The translations under genes and the position numbers were made by a program. Positions 12,916 through 20,056 of a DNA stretch of 20,056 nt are shown here, in pieces; the first letter of the stretch is position 1, and every line of letters begins with the position of its first letter. The notes below the pieces were generated by a model. It was not told the DNA's origin. It saw only the letters and a list, made by a program, of their open reading frames with translations, and did no database searches. The stretch is from contig JBEKCQ010000062.1 of the NCBI GenBank assembly GCA_050014795.1, forward strand, positions 1-20,056. Reading direction: 5' to 3'. Origin of the DNA: JALHUF01 sp050014795. Lineage in GTDB: Bacteria; Acidobacteriota; Terriglobia; UBA7540.

Positions 12916-14500
12916 GCACACGCCCCCTGCGAGCGAGCCCCCTGGCACACCACCGTGCCTGTCGCCTCGAACGACTCTCGTGGTGGGGTCAATCATCGTC
13001 GCGGTTGCGACGGCCAATCTCTACTTCTTCTACTCCCACGGCCTGAACAATCTGTATGGCGATGCCATGGCGCACATGGAAGGCGCCCGGCGCATCTTCG
13101 ATTCCCGGACGCCGGGCTATGGTGAGATCGGAACTGTATGGCTGCCCCTCTGCCACCTCCTGGCTTCGCCTCTGGCAGCCAACGATTTCCTTTGGCGGAC
13201 GGGACTCGCCGGAGGCCTGCTTTCGAGCGCGGCCTTTGCCGTGGCGGCCTGGTTCCTCTTTCGCTTGGCGTTCGAGATGAATCGCAACCTTGCCGCCGCG
13301 ACGCTGGCTCTGTCAGTTTTCCTGCTTTGCCCCAACATGCTCTATCTTGCCAGTACGCCGCTAACCGAACCTGTCGCCGTGCTCTGGACTGTGGCAGTGG
13401 CCTACGGGCTGTTTCGGTTTCAGCAGGGCGGGCGGATACGTGCACTTCTTGGGGCTGCCGGCGCGGCCCTTCTCGGCACACTCACGCGATACGACGGATG
13501 GTACTTGCTGCCATTTGCGGCGGTGTTTGTACTGCTGGCGCGGCGGGAGCACTGGCAGATCCGCCTTCGCCACGCGCTTCTATTCTCGCTGATTGCCGGC
13601 ACAGGTCCGGTCCTGTGGCTCCTGCACAACGCCTATCGCTATGGCAACGCGTTGGAGTTCTACAACGGGCTCTCTTCCTCAAAGGGGCAATATGCGCATC
13701 AGATTGCCACCACGGCATTCCGCTACCCTGCCGACGGGAGTCTGTGGGTGGCAGCGCGCTACTACCTGATGGATCTGGAGCTGGTAATGGGAGTGTGGCC
13801 GCTGGTGCTCGCATTGCTAGGCCTCGTAGTCTGGGCCGCGGACCACCGCGAGCGGCCGCGCCGCTGGGCCGCCCTGCTGCTGCTCGTGCCTTTCCCGTTT
13901 TACATCCAGGGGTTGGCCTATGCGGCCGTTCCCCTGTACGTGCCGACGCTTTTCCCGCACACCTACTACAACCTCCGCTTGGGTGTTGAAATGCTGGCCG
14001 GCGTGGCGCTTTTCGCTTCCTTCCTGCTATCGCCGACCCTGACCCAGCGATTGCGTTCCGTGCTCCTGCTGATCCTTCTCGCCGCCGTGCTAGGGCAGAC
14101 GATTTCGCTCGTCTCGCCTGGCGCTGGTGAGCTCGTCGTGGCTAAAGAAGGTGTGGTGAATACTCCCTGCCGCTCCCAGACGCAGCAGGCGGTCATCCAG
14201 TTCTTGCGCGAGAAGTACGACGGTCACACTCTCCTGATGGCCGCAGGCCGCTGGCCCTGCGTGATGCCCACGCTCGGGATTCCGTTCCGCAACACCCTGA
14301 GTGAAGCGAACCAGGAGTATTGGATGAAGATGCGCTCCGAACCCGAAAAATGGGTGGAGTGGATCGTCCGCAGTGATAACGACACCGTGGACTCCCTCAT
14401 GCGCGGCTATCCGCAAGCCTTTGCCGGCTTCGATTTGAGCTACGCGGAGACTTTTCCCGGTGAAGGAGGCGTCCGGATCTATCGGCGCCGGGCAAGCTGA
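12908..14500 (+). CDS. Membrane GT-C-fold glycosyltransferase, ArnT/PMT-like
   Basis: A 530-residue polytopic inner-membrane protein with roughly ten hydrophobic segments, starting at residues 24-43, followed in the first periplasmic loop by YGDAMAHMEGARRIF. Its Asp52-x3-His56 arrangement is typical of GT-C glycosyltransferases that use polyprenol-phosphate sugars. A second conserved-looking element is LTRYDGWY. The C-terminal 130 residues are soluble. The likely job is transfer of a sugar onto an envelope lipid, glycan or protein; acceptor and donor are unknown. ATG 12908 overlaps the kinase stop by 8 bases; a TTG three bases earlier is in frame but less likely. No good Shine-Dalgarno is visible, so translation may depend on reinitiation after the kinase. 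Confidence 0.82.
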   Translation: MPEHTPPASEPPGTPPCLSPRTTLVVGSIIVAVATANLYFFYSHGLNNLYGDAMAHMEGARRIFDSRTPGYGEIGTVWLPLCHLLASPLAANDFLWRTGLAGGLLSSAAFAVAAWFLFRLAFEMNRNLAAATLALSVFLLCPNMLYLASTPLTEPVAVLWTVAVAYGLFRFQQGGRIRALLGAAGAALLGTLTRYDGWYLLPFAAVFVLLARREHWQIRLRHALLFSLIAGTGPVLWLLHNAYRYGNALEFYNGLSSSKGQYAHQIATTAFRYPADGSLWVAARYYLMDLELVMGVWPLVLALLGLVVWAADHRERPRRWAALLLLVPFPFYIQGLAYAAVPLYVPTLFPHTYYNLRLGVEMLAGVALFASFLLSPTLTQRLRSVLLLILLAAVLGQTISLVSPGAGELVVAKEGVVNTPCRSQTQQAVIQFLREKYDGHTLLMAAGRWPCVMPTLGIPFRNTLSEANQEYWMKMRSEPEKWVEWIVRSDNDTVDSLMRGYPQAFAGFDLSYAETFPGEGGVRIYRRRAS

Positions 14501-14506
14501 ATTTCG

Positions 14507-14533
14507 CTTGACCGCGCGGCCTTTTCCGTCAAG
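14507..14533 (+). other. Short stem-loop between the GT-C gene and dapF
   Basis: CTTGAC (14507-14512) and GTCAAG (14528-14533) form a perfect 6-bp stem with a 15-base loop in the 65-base spacer. It could be a processing or attenuation structure, or chance. TTGACC within the left arm has no convincing -10 partner downstream. Confidence 0.25.
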
Positions 14534-14565
14534 AGTGTTTCGCAGGCCTCCGACGAGTGTCGAAA

Positions 14566-15426
14566 ATGGCAAACATCATTGAAATCCCCTTCAGCAAGTT
14601 CCACGGACTGGCTAACGATTTCGTTATCGCGGAAGCCTGTGGCCTTCCGCGCGCTCTACCTCACCTGGCTCGTGCGATCTGCGCGCGCCACACAGGAGTG
14701 GGGGCGGACGGACTCCTGGTGGTGATGCCACCGCAGAATAAGAGATACCAGGCGCGCGTGCGGTTCTTCAATGCCGACGGGAGCGAGGCGGAGATGTCCG
14801 GCAACGGCATCCGCTGCGCCGCTGCCTTTCTCGTAGCCCGCGCTGCGGTGAAGCGCCCCCTGCAAATCGAGACGGCAGCGGGCGTGAAATCGCTCCACCT
14901 CGTCGGGTTTGAAGGAGGGAAGTGGACGTTTCGCGTGGCGATGGGCCGGCCGATCTTAAAGCCCGCGAAGATACTGTTCGCGGGCAGCAGGTCCGCCTCG
15001 CCCATCGTGGGATTCTTGCTCGAGACCAGTCACGGATTGCTGCCGGTCACCGTCACCTCTATGGGCAATCCACACTGCACGGTCTTGGTCAGCAATTTTG
15101 GGGCCCTCGACTGGCGGAGGTTGGGCCGCGAGATTGAGCTCAACACTCTCTTTCCCAACCGCACCAACGTGGAATTCGTGAAGGTCCTCTCCACCAAGGA
15201 AATCGAAGTGCGATTCTGGGAACGCGGGGTGGGTGAGACGATGTCCTCGGGCACGGGATCTTGTGCTGCGGCTGTGGCGTGTATCTTGAATCGCCAGACA
15301 GGCCGCAAGGTGGCCGTCCACACTCCGGCCGGGCTCCTCGAGGTGAGCTGGCCCGCCAGGGGAGAAGTAGCCCTCACCGGTCCCGTCGAGCTGATCGCGC
15401 AGGGTACCTACCGCTATCGCGGGTGA
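14566..15426 (+). CDS. dapF: Diaminopimelate epimerase homologue with Ser at both catalytic Cys positions
   Basis: A 286-residue member of the DapF (PLP-independent epimerase) family, which converts LL- to meso-diaminopimelate for lysine and peptidoglycan. Seen: FSKFHGLANDFVIAE (residues 9-23), HTGVGADGLLVV (42-53), FFNADGSEAEMSGNGIRCAAAF (first active-site loop), SMGNPHCTVLV, NRTNVEFV, WERGVGETMSSGTGSCAAAVA (second loop) and two pseudo-symmetric domains. In characterised DapF the two loops contribute one cysteine each (CGNG and ACGTG/ACGSG). Here both are serine: Ser78 (codon TCC at 14797) and Ser228 (codon TCG at 15247). The rest of both loops is intact. Start at ATG 14566; an in-frame GTG at 14557 would add three residues. 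Family membership is secure, epimerase activity is not: it may be slow, or act on another amino acid. Confidence 0.88.
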   Translation: MANIIEIPFSKFHGLANDFVIAEACGLPRALPHLARAICARHTGVGADGLLVVMPPQNKRYQARVRFFNADGSEAEMSGNGIRCAAAFLVARAAVKRPLQIETAAGVKSLHLVGFEGGKWTFRVAMGRPILKPAKILFAGSRSASPIVGFLLETSHGLLPVTVTSMGNPHCTVLVSNFGALDWRRLGREIELNTLFPNRTNVEFVKVLSTKEIEVRFWERGVGETMSSGTGSCAAAVACILNRQTGRKVAVHTPAGLLEVSWPARGEVALTGPVELIAQGTYRYRG

Positions 15427-15482
15427 AGGCGCGTTTTCGCAAAGAAGAAAAGCTGCAACATCAAGAAACAGACGCTGCGCTA

Positions 15483-16256
15483 CTAGGGGCGAGCTTTCTC
15501 CGCTTCGCCGACCATCGGCACAAAACGCACGGGAAGAAGTGTTTCCTGCCGCGTGCCTTTCGCGGTGCGGCGGATGCGGATCAGGTCCTGGAAGAAGCGG
15601 CCCACGGGAACCACCAGCCGCCCACCCTCGCGGAGTTGCTCGACCAGCGCGGGTGGGACATGATCGGGCGCCGCGGTCACCATGATAGCGTCGAAGGGAG
15701 CCGCCTCCGGCCAACCCCCGTAGCCGTCACCGACGCGCAGCTTCACGTTGTTGTAGCCCAGTCGCTTCAGGCGCTCCGCGGCCTCTTTCCCCAGCGGCTC
15801 GACGATCTCGATGGAATAGACCTCGCGGGCCAGCTCGGCCAGCACGGCTGCCTGGTAGCCGGAGCCCGTGCCGATCTCCAGGACGCGGTCCTGCGGCTTG
15901 AGCTCCAACGCCTCAGACATGAACGCCACAATGTAAGGCTGGGAAATCGTCTGGCCGTGACCGATAGGCAGCGGCTCGTCGGCGTAAGCATAAGGCAGCA
16001 GCTGCGATGGCACGAACAGGTGACGGGGAATCTTGCGCATCGCCGCCAGCACGCGCGAGTCCCGCACGTCGCGCGCCACAATCTGCTCATCCACCATGCG
16101 TTGCCGCGCCTGGCGCTGTTCTTCGGAGTCCGCAAGCGTCTGAGCCGAAACTGGCTGGGAGTTTAGAATCGTATCCCGGGACGAACTGCACTGGAGCAGG
16201 AGGATGCCCAGCAAGGGAAGAAGTGCTTTTCGTGCGAAGGGGAAATTCGCTTTCAC
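15483..16256 (-). CDS. pcm: Protein-L-isoaspartate O-methyltransferase with lipoprotein-like signal
   Basis: Pcm methylates isoaspartyl residues in aged proteins using SAM, starting their repair. The 257-residue protein is about 50 longer than cytosolic Pcm because of an N-terminal extension. Seen: MKANFPFARK, a hydrophobic ALLPLLGILLLQ and Cys23 followed by SSS, i.e. a lipobox-like LLQ-C (Gln at -1 is unusual). Then the Pcm domain: PIGHGQTISQPYIVAFM (with the conserved Ser of TISQP), SAM motif I VLEIGTGSGYQ, FDAIMVTAAPD and GGRLVVPVG. GTG 16256 was chosen because GGAGG lies five bases upstream; an in-frame TTG at 16268 has no ribosome site. It lies 30 bases after a second methyltransferase on the same strand, forming a two-gene operon, and converges with dapF. 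Confidence 0.9.
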   Translation of the reverse strand: MKANFPFARKALLPLLGILLLQCSSSRDTILNSQPVSAQTLADSEEQRQARQRMVDEQIVARDVRDSRVLAAMRKIPRHLFVPSQLLPYAYADEPLPIGHGQTISQPYIVAFMSEALELKPQDRVLEIGTGSGYQAAVLAELAREVYSIEIVEPLGKEAAERLKRLGYNNVKLRVGDGYGGWPEAAPFDAIMVTAAPDHVPPALVEQLREGGRLVVPVGRFFQDLIRIRRTAKGTRQETLLPVRFVPMVGEAEKARP

Positions 16257-16286
16257 ACCGGCCTCCAATGCTGCCGGGAGTTCCGG

Positions 16287-16886
16287 TCACGGGCGGACGT
16301 ACAAGTAGATCGTATGCGAAATCCCGTTCTCCGAGGTGACCTGTACGTTCTTCTTCGGCTCCCAGCCGGGAACCTTGAAGTCGTGGGTGACCACGCGCGC
16401 GCCCGGGCGAAGATCCCGTTCGAGGATGGGCTTCAATCGGTCGTTGACACTGGTCAGCAGGTAAAGCGTCACGACGGTGGCGGGACGCAGGCTCACCTTG
16501 TACATGTTCTCGTGCAGAATCTTGGCGCGTTTCTCCAGTCCCAGTTCCACAATACGCGCTGACGATTCTTTGCAGAGGTCGTCATCCAACTCCACGCCCA
16601 CAGCCTCGGCGCCGAACTTCTGCGCCGCCATGATTACAATGCGTCCGTCCCCGGAGCCGAGATCGTAAACCCTGTCGTACTTGTCCACTTCCGCCAGCTT
16701 CAGCATCTCTTCCACCACCAACATGGGCGTGGGGACAAAGGGCGCGAGCCGATCATTCAGTTCTCCCAGCTTGGGGGGTGCCGCCTTTTGAGCCCAGCCC
16801 GCAAGCGAGAAGATGGAAACGGAGGCGAGAAAAGCGGCGCCTGTCAGGATGAGTCGTCGCCGCGGCTGACCATTCGGAATCAACAT
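16287..16886 (-). CDS. Class I SAM-dependent methyltransferase with export signal
   Basis: A 199-residue class I methyltransferase. Seen: an N-terminal QPRRRLILTGAAFLASVSIFSLAGWAQ signal region with an AxA-like GWA-Q cut site and a twin-arginine-like RRR, then VPTPMLVVEEMLKLAEV, SAM motif I VYDLGSGDGRIVIMAA (about 76-91) and acidic motif II VGVELDD. The VPTP...DLGSGDGR pattern resembles the small FAM173/ATPSCKMT-type lysine methyltransferases, so a protein substrate is plausible. ATG 16886 has GGAG eight bases upstream. The frame stays open upstream to 17201, but that part overlaps the promoter and shows no domain. It is the first gene of the operon with pcm. An exported SAM enzyme is hard to reconcile with SAM being cytosolic, unless it stays membrane-anchored facing inward. 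Confidence 0.82.
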   Translation of the reverse strand: MLIPNGQPRRRLILTGAAFLASVSIFSLAGWAQKAAPPKLGELNDRLAPFVPTPMLVVEEMLKLAEVDKYDRVYDLGSGDGRIVIMAAQKFGAEAVGVELDDDLCKESSARIVELGLEKRAKILHENMYKVSLRPATVVTLYLLTSVNDRLKPILERDLRPGARVVTHDFKVPGWEPKKNVQVTSENGISHTIYLYVRP

Positions 16887-16921
16887 GAGGTTATCTCCGC
16901 CAGTCTCGAAAAACCGAAATG

Positions 16922-16950
16922 ATTCTAGCCACGCCATACTATCTTGTCGA
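16922..16950 (-). promoter_or_regulatory. Sigma70-type promoter for the methyltransferase-pcm operon
   Basis: On the - strand TCGACA (16950-16945) and TAGAAT (16927-16922) each match the consensus at five of six bases and are exactly 17 bases apart. The predicted start near 16915 leaves a leader of about 30 bases before the ATG at 16886. The remaining gap to the divergent permease holds no other clear element; a TTGACG at 16992 on the + strand lacks a good -10. Confidence 0.65.
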
Positions 16951-17082
16951 GCCCAACCCTCCCACCACCATCCTGACGCAAAATTCGCTGTTTGACGTTG
17001 GCCGATTTCGATGGTAAGTAGCGCAGCGTCAGATTGCAGGTAGCATGCCAGGTGTTTCCAGTTTCGGATAGAAAGGGATTTC

Positions 17083-18474
17083 ATGCCGCCTTCACTCAAC
17101 CCTGCGCCTGCGGGTACGCTGCTTCGCCGCGAACTGACGCTGGTAAGTGCCACTGCACTCGTGGTCTCGAACATGATTGGCACGGGCATTTTCACGACCA
17201 CGGGATTTCTGGCGGGCGATCTGGGTCGGCCCTCGCTCGTTCTCTCCGTTTGGCTGGTGGGCGCGTTAGTGGCGGTGGCTGGTTGCCTTACCTACGCAGA
17301 GCTGGGTGTCAATTTCCCGCGCTCGGGCGGGGAGTATGTTTACCTGCGCGAAGCCTGGGGGCCGGCCTGGGGTTTTCTAAGTGGCTGGATTTCTTTCTTT
17401 GCCGGATTTGCCGCGCCCGTAGCCGCGGGCGCCCTGGCATTTTCCGAGTACCTGGGTTACTTCCTTCCGTCCCTCTCCGTCGGCGCCCAGACTCAGGCGA
17501 GGAGCGTGGCCTTCGGCTGGGTGCACCTGGGCAACGGGCAGTTCGTGGCTTTGGGAGTGATTGCCGCCTTCACCGTGGTGAACATCTTGGGATTGAAACT
17601 TGCCTCCAGACTGCAAAACGTGTTGACTGCCCTCAAGCTGGGCATTCTGGGAACCTTCCTGGCACTGGCCTTCACTGCCGGGCAGGGCGACTGGTCGCAC
17701 TTCACGCAGGCCGCCACGCGGACTTCTTCCCACAGCGTCAGCGCGCAGTTCGCCGTCTCGTTGATCTTCGTCATGTTTGCCTACAGCGGATGGAATGCTG
17801 CGGCCTACGTCGCCGAGGAAATGAGAACCCCGGAGCGGACTCTGCCTTCAGCTCTGCTCCTCGGCACCGGGCTCGTGGCTTCGTTCTACCTGGCGCTCAA
17901 TGTGGCGTTCATCTACGCCTTGCCCCTCGAAGCGCTGAAGGGCGTCGTGCGCGTGGGGGCCACTGCCGCCAGCGCGCTTTTTGGGAGCGGGATTGGCAGC
18001 CTCTTCAGTGGGATCATGGCGGTCGCCGTGCTGTCGTGCGTCAGCGCCATGGTGATCGTGGGGCCGCGGGTCTATTACGCCATGGCGCAGGATGGCTGCT
18101 TCTTCTCCGGCGCCGCCAAAGTCCACCCCCGCTGGCAAACGCCTGCCCGGGCAGTCCTCTACCAGGCGGTTGCTTCCGGCGTCATGGTCCTCACCGGGAC
18201 GTTCGAGCGGCTGATCTACTACATCGGATTCGCCTTGATCCTGTTTGCGGCGCTGGCTTCGGCAGGAGTCTTCCGCATGCGACGACGGCCGAACTGGAAA
18301 CGTCTGCCGGCGGTAAGCTGGTGCTATCCCTTGGTTCCCTTGGTCTTCGTGGTGGCAGGTCTGTGGATGCTAGCCTACACGCTCTACCTTCGGCCCACGG
18401 AATCCCTTTTGGGTCTCTTGACCATAGCCTGCGGCTTGGAAGTGTACGTTCGCGTATTTTGGAAGGCCGGCTAA
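17083..18474 (+). CDS. APC-superfamily amino-acid permease
   Basis: A 463-residue inner-membrane transporter with about 12 hydrophobic helices, the usual size for the amino acid-polyamine-organocation superfamily. Seen: the helix-1 unwound substrate motif VSNMIGTGIFTTTGF (residues 28-42), TYAELGVNFPRSGGEYVYLREAWGP (70-94), FVMFAYSGWNAAAYVAEEMRTPERTLPSALL (helix 6 and following loop) and PRVYYAMAQDGCFF. The features fit the LAT-like branch, which moves neutral amino acids, either by exchange or proton symport; the substrate is not readable. ATG 17083 has AAAGGGA five bases upstream. It is divergent from the methyltransferase operon; an M61 peptidase lies 77 bases downstream under what looks like its own promoter. 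Confidence 0.9.
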   Translation: MPPSLNPAPAGTLLRRELTLVSATALVVSNMIGTGIFTTTGFLAGDLGRPSLVLSVWLVGALVAVAGCLTYAELGVNFPRSGGEYVYLREAWGPAWGFLSGWISFFAGFAAPVAAGALAFSEYLGYFLPSLSVGAQTQARSVAFGWVHLGNGQFVALGVIAAFTVVNILGLKLASRLQNVLTALKLGILGTFLALAFTAGQGDWSHFTQAATRTSSHSVSAQFAVSLIFVMFAYSGWNAAAYVAEEMRTPERTLPSALLLGTGLVASFYLALNVAFIYALPLEALKGVVRVGATAASALFGSGIGSLFSGIMAVAVLSCVSAMVIVGPRVYYAMAQDGCFFSGAAKVHPRWQTPARAVLYQAVASGVMVLTGTFERLIYYIGFALILFAALASAGVFRMRRRPNWKRLPAVSWCYPLVPLVFVVAGLWMLAYTLYLRPTESLLGLLTIACGLEVYVRVFWKAG

Positions 18475-18488
18475 CGGCGTGCTATATT
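18459..18488 (+). promoter_or_regulatory. Extended -10 promoter for the M61 peptidase
   Basis: TGC then TATATT (18480-18488) is an extended -10 that matches the one at 4951-4959 except for one base. A weak -35, TTGGAA (18459-18464, four of six), lies 18 bases upstream. The elements overlap the last codons of the permease gene. Predicted start near 18495. Confidence 0.55.
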
Positions 18489-18551
18489 AGAAGCCTCTTG
18501 AGGAACGCGCAAAACACCTCTTTTGCCAGCGAAATGCCCCAACCTCTTCGG

Positions 18552-20056
18552 ATGAGTTCTCTTTTGATTTCAGTTACCGGGGTTTTTCTTCAGCTCGTAC
18601 GCGCGGCGCGAGACTGGAAGCGCGTGGGCTGGTTGCGCTCTATCCCAGCTTGCGTCGGGGCGTGCCTGCTGGCCTTCGCGGCTGCGCCCGCCAGCCTTTT
18701 CGCGGCCAGCCCTCCCATCACCTACGTTCTTGACCTGCGCGAGCCCGCATCACACTTGGTCCACGTCACCATGACCGTGCCCGAAGCGGCTGCGGGGACC
18801 GAGATCCAGTTCCCAGCCTGGAACGCTCTTTACCAGATTCGGGATTTCGTGCGGAACGTCCAGGAACTCGAGGCCCAATGCGACGGACAGCCGTGGGAGC
18901 TGGCCCGCGTAGATCTGTATACCTGGCAGAGCAGGGGCCGGACCTGCTCGAATCTGCAAATGCGCTACGTTGTTTATGCCAACGAGGAGAGCGTCTTCGC
19001 GAGCGTGTTGAACCGGGAGCATGGTTTCTTCAACTTCGCCCTGCTGCTTTTCTATCTGCCGCGTGAGCGCGACCGTGCGGTGCGGGTCAGGTTCCTTCTC
19101 CCGCCGAATTGGAAGCTGGCCACCTTGCTGGAAGAAGGGCCGACAGCGGACGAATTCAGCGCCCCCAACTATGACCTCCTGGCAGACAGCCCGGCCGAAG
19201 CGGGGGAATTCCGCGAATACCAGTACCAGCAAGGAGGAGCGAGCTACCGCGTTGTCGTTCACGCCGATCCGGCCGATTATTCTTCCGAGCGCCTGCTGGC
19301 GTCCCTGCAGAAAATCACGGCGGCAGAAACCGCTCTGATGCGCGACGTGCCTTTCTCGCGCTACACCTTCATCCTGCATTTCCTTCGGCAGGGCGGTGGC
19401 GGTGGCATGGAGCATCGAAACGGGACCGCTGTAAGCGCCTCGGCAGCCGAATTACGCAACAACTGGGGAGGCGTAGAGGCGACGCTGGCCCATGAGTTTT
19501 TCCATCTTTGGAACGTCAAACGCATCCGACCGCAGAGCCTCGAGCCCGTGGACTACATTCACGGGAATGACACACAGGACTTGTGGTTCTCGGAAGGGGT
19601 TACCAGCACGTATGGGGAATTGGCGCTACTGCGAGCGGGCCTGATTTCTCGCGGGACTTTTTATGAGCGGCTCGCCAGAGAAATCCAGCACCTCCAGGAA
19701 CGTCCCGCGCGCCGTTATCAGAGTGTCCAGGATGCCGGGCGGGAAGCGTGGCTGGAGAAGTATTCTGACTATCTGCGCCCGGAGCGCAGCATCTCCTATT
19801 ACAACAAAGGTGCGTTGCTCGGCTTTATGCTCGACCTCGCCATCCGTCACGCCAGCGGCAACCAGCGCAGCCTGGATGACGTGATGCGGCGTCTGAATGA
19901 GGATTGGGTTCGCCGCGGGCGCTTTTTTGCCGCCGACGAACTACAGGCCATTATCTCCAACCTGGCGCCAGCATTCAGCGACCTCGACCGGTTCTTCAGT
20001 GACTATGTCACGGGCACGCGCGAAATGGACTACGAAACCTACCTGGGCTTTGCCGG
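18552..20056 (+). CDS. M61-family (glycyl aminopeptidase-type) metallopeptidase, 3'-truncated
   Basis: The frame is open to the window end (501 codons seen); about 100 or more C-terminal residues, normally including a PDZ domain, are outside. The family comprises zinc peptidases acting on peptides with N-terminal Gly/Ala, usually in the periplasm. Seen: a positively charged N-terminus then a hydrophobic signal segment (about residues 30-52, ending FAASPP), an N-terminal beta domain beginning YVLDLREPASH, and the M61 catalytic motif HEFFHLWNVKRIRP with His314, Glu315 and His318, third zinc ligand Glu348 in WFSEGVTSTYGE, and YYNKGALLGFMLDLAIR. A start at ATG 18534 would add six residues; neither start has a good ribosome site. 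Confidence 0.9.
   Translation, partial: MSSLLISVTGVFLQLVRAARDWKRVGWLRSIPACVGACLLAFAAAPASLFAASPPITYVLDLREPASHLVHVTMTVPEAAAGTEIQFPAWNALYQIRDFVRNVQELEAQCDGQPWELARVDLYTWQSRGRTCSNLQMRYVVYANEESVFASVLNREHGFFNFALLLFYLPRERDRAVRVRFLLPPNWKLATLLEEGPTADEFSAPNYDLLADSPAEAGEFREYQYQQGGASYRVVVHADPADYSSERLLASLQKITAAETALMRDVPFSRYTFILHFLRQGGGGGMEHRNGTAVSASAAELRNNWGGVEATLAHEFFHLWNVKRIRPQSLEPVDYIHGNDTQDLWFSEGVTSTYGELALLRAGLISRGTFYERLAREIQHLQERPARRYQSVQDAGREAWLEKYSDYLRPERSISYYNKGALLGFMLDLAIRHASGNQRSLDDVMRRLNEDWVRRGRFFAADELQAIISNLAPAFSDLDRFFSDYVTGTREMDYETYLGFA

Noticed and set aside
13138..13989. A 283-codon + strand frame inside the GT-C gene
   Set aside because: It overlaps a gene with clear membrane segments and catalytic motif; the alternative frame is Arg/Ala/Gly/Pro-rich with no domain.
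15261..16166. A 301-codon + strand frame running from dapF across pcm
   Set aside because: It is out of frame in dapF and antisense to a textbook Pcm domain; long only because stops are rare in GC-rich DNA.
16887..17201. N-terminal extension of the small methyltransferase by 105 residues
   Set aside because: The frame is open, but the extension covers a good promoter, crosses into the permease coding region and precedes a normal signal peptide with its own ribosome site.
1..20056. Mobile element, CRISPR, prophage, tRNA or rRNA
   Set aside because: No regularly spaced repeats, transposase, integrase, phage structural gene or RNA-gene signature was seen on either strand; coding style is uniform throughout.

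Overview
This window looks like chromosomal DNA of an Acidobacteriota bacterium, most likely from the Terriglobia side of the phylum. That placement is inference from gene content and style: GC-rich coding, a bshC gene, a meaB/mce pair, a lipobox-bearing Pcm, an M61 peptidase, and spacers rich in GTCAGT / CGGACAAC-type words that I associate from memory with this group. No rRNA, tRNA, CRISPR array, integrase, transposase or phage gene was seen. Seventeen protein genes tile the window, and no gene-free stretch exceeds 300 bases (the longest is 196).

Layout. Bases 1-4859 (+): the 3' two thirds of carB, a dihydrodipicolinate-synthase-family aldolase that resembles 4-hydroxy-2-oxoglutarate aldolase, and bshC. 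An extended -10 promoter at 4951 opens a second + strand group: a YjbQ-family protein, hemW and ltaE (to 7887). A single - strand gene (7959-8726) encodes an exported PEGA-like/TPR protein. Divergent from it, a seven-gene + strand run (8843-15426) holds meaB, mce and a metallo-beta-lactamase-fold hydrolase (linked by ATGA overlaps), then mtnP, a PfkB kinase, a membrane GT-C glycosyltransferase (overlapping the kinase by 8 bases) and dapF. A - strand pair (15483-16886) encodes a Pcm-type isoaspartyl methyltransferase and a second SAM methyltransferase, both with export-type N-termini. Divergent from these come an APC-family amino-acid permease and an M61 peptidase cut by the window end.

How the genes fit together. 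meaB and mce serve methylmalonyl-CoA (propionate, branched-chain) metabolism; the hydrolase is translationally coupled to them. mtnP and the PfkB kinase suggest nucleoside or methylthioadenosine salvage. carB and dapF are core anabolism, bshC is the last step of bacillithiol synthesis, and the permease, the M61 peptidase and the two methyltransferases point to handling of amino acids, peptides and damaged proteins at the envelope.

Points worth a second look: (1) CarB lacks about 16 residues of the highly conserved GPNR-IGQGIEFDY region in its C-terminal half; (2) the DapF homologue has serine at both catalytic cysteine positions; (3) two adjacent SAM methyltransferases look exported although SAM is cytosolic; (4) meaB appears to start at CTG behind a strong Shine-Dalgarno; (5) three co-directional spacers share quasi-palindromic architecture and vocabulary. 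I did not find a clear new defence or mobile system.
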